Of a DNA stretch of 64,000 nt, positions 63,472 through 64,000 are shown in pieces. Made by a program: the position numbers and the translations under genes. This DNA is from Chloroflexota bacterium (GTDB lineage Bacteria > Chloroflexota > Anaerolineae > UBA2200). Below the pieces are notes generated by a model. That model saw only the letters and a program-made list of their open reading frames with translations, ran no database searches and was not told where the DNA came from. How positions within the stretch are numbered: position 1 is the first letter of the stretch; every line of letters begins with the position of its first letter. The stretch spans positions 1 through 64,000 of the forward strand of contig JACIWW010000002.1 of NCBI GenBank assembly GCA_014360905.1, given 5' to 3'.

Positions 63472-64000
63472 CTACCTCCTCTGTAATTTTATCGCACCTA
63501 CACGGCAAACACTCGCGCAAAGCCCGCACCCATCGCATTTTTCGCGGCCGATAACGGGTTTTTTATCCATGAGTGTGATAGCATCATAAATGCACACATT
63601 CTCACATTGTCCACAGGCAACGCATATATCACGCTCGCAGTATGCAAAGTAACGTGTCTCGCGGTCGTACTGCTCCATACTCAGCATATTCTTGCTTGCA
63701 ACACCGATGATATCAGCAAGCGATTCAATACCTTTGCATTCCATGTATGCATTAATTTCTGCCAGCATCTTTTGCACCCAGGCGTAGCCTTTGAGGTAGA
63801 CGACCGTGGCAATCTGGACAGTGTTCGCACCGGCGAGCAGGCATTTGATTACGTCACCGCCTGTCATCACCCCTCCAGTTGCGCTGATGGGGGCTTGCAC
63901 TCGCGGGTAAATGACGATCACCCAGCGTAATATGGTGTAGATTGCCCAACTGCCGCCGTGCCCCGCGAGGCCGCCGAACAGGATCGGCTTCTGAGCATCG
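63472..64000 (-). CDS. Dihydroorotate/dihydropyrimidine dehydrogenase-like Fe-S flavoprotein (5' end beyond window)
   Basis: The C-terminal 175 residues are visible and the frame stays open to the window edge. The FMN TIM-barrel end (PISATGGVMTGGDVIKCLLAGANTVQIATVVYLKG) resembles PreA and DHODH-type enzymes. It is followed by a double 4Fe-4S ferredoxin domain with CVACGQCENVC and CDGCGLCASVC. Such proteins reduce pyrimidines or other enones with electrons from ferredoxin. Its role beside a sugar dehydrogenase and a cupin is unclear; it could supply or accept redox equivalents for them. It starts outside the window. Confidence 0.85.
   Translation of the reverse strand, partial: DAQKPILFGGLAGHGGSWAIYTILRWVIVIYPRVQAPISATGGVMTGGDVIKCLLAGANTVQIATVVYLKGYAWVQKMLAEINAYMECKGIESLADIIGVASKNMLSMEQYDRETRYFAYCERDICVACGQCENVCIYDAITLMDKKPVIGREKCDGCGLCASVCRVGAIKLQRR

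Overview
The window looks like a chromosome segment of a monoderm, probably anaerobic or microaerophilic bacterium, most likely a Chloroflexota (Anaerolineae-type) lineage. This is an inference from gene content: many secreted proteins with Thr/Pro (TPTP-type) linkers, several giant GT-C membrane glycosyltransferases including a DUF2723 protein, a Tad/Flp pilus locus without an outer-membrane secretin, a PPi-type phosphofructokinase, a T-box leader and a selenoprotein. No rRNA is present to confirm it. Coding density is high, with sigma70-like promoters (TTGACA/TATAAT type).

Layout. 1-103: start of an insertion-sequence transposase cut by the window edge. 309-3675: a MacAB-like three-gene efflux operon. 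3808-6862: one transcription unit in which a strong promoter is followed by tRNA-Ala(CGC), a leucine T-box leader with a second tRNA gene, tRNA-Ala(GGC), lying inside it, and leuS. 6956-12095: xseA, xseB, a threonine-degradation pair (NAD-dependent epimerase/threonine dehydrogenase type plus kbl) and a convergent PPi-phosphofructokinase. 12374-25340: an FtsB/DivIC-like protein, a lipoprotein, and a group of large GT-C membrane proteins that share a C-terminal beta-sandwich-like module. 25637-27247: two cell-envelope proteins (HhH/coiled coil; LysM).

27350-37649 (minus): a complete Tad/Flp pilus operon: HTH protein, Flp pilin, two TadE-like pseudopilins, TadG, CpaB, TadZ, prepilin peptidase, TadB, TadC, a TPR protein, TadA and a DUF192 protein. 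An OmpR-type regulator with a non-phosphorylatable receiver lies just upstream, and helically phased GTGAA repeats sit next to the pilus promoter. 39192-44080: a lipoprotein, a frameshifted GT87 gene, another GT-C protein and a GNAT protein. 44123-53232: lysA, ribokinase, a selenocysteine peroxiredoxin (in-frame TGA at 46549), a polytopic membrane protein, a SagB-type nitroreductase, a Tat-tagged AmmeMemoRadiSam enzyme and a membrane-fused spermidine-synthase homologue.

53577-64000: a sugar-acid catabolic island built around a divergent promoter. Leftward run KDG kinase, KDPG aldolase and a DapA-family aldolase. Rightward run a TIM-barrel epimerase, an ascorbate-family PTS EIIB-EIIC fusion, a GmhA-like SIS isomerase and a UroD-family protein. 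A second leftward group (TIM-barrel isomerase, Gfo/Idh/MocA dehydrogenase, cupin, and a dihydroorotate-dehydrogenase-like Fe-S protein running off the end) follows. The logic would be PTS import of a sugar acid, isomerisation or oxidation, and cleavage through a 2-keto-3-deoxy-sugar-acid route to pyruvate; the actual substrate cannot be read from sequence.

The most unusual items are the tRNA gene nested in stem III of the leuS T-box, the selenocysteine peroxiredoxin with its SECIS-like hairpin, a REP-like palindrome translated as the leader of a pilus protein, and the pilus control region with a degenerate response regulator.
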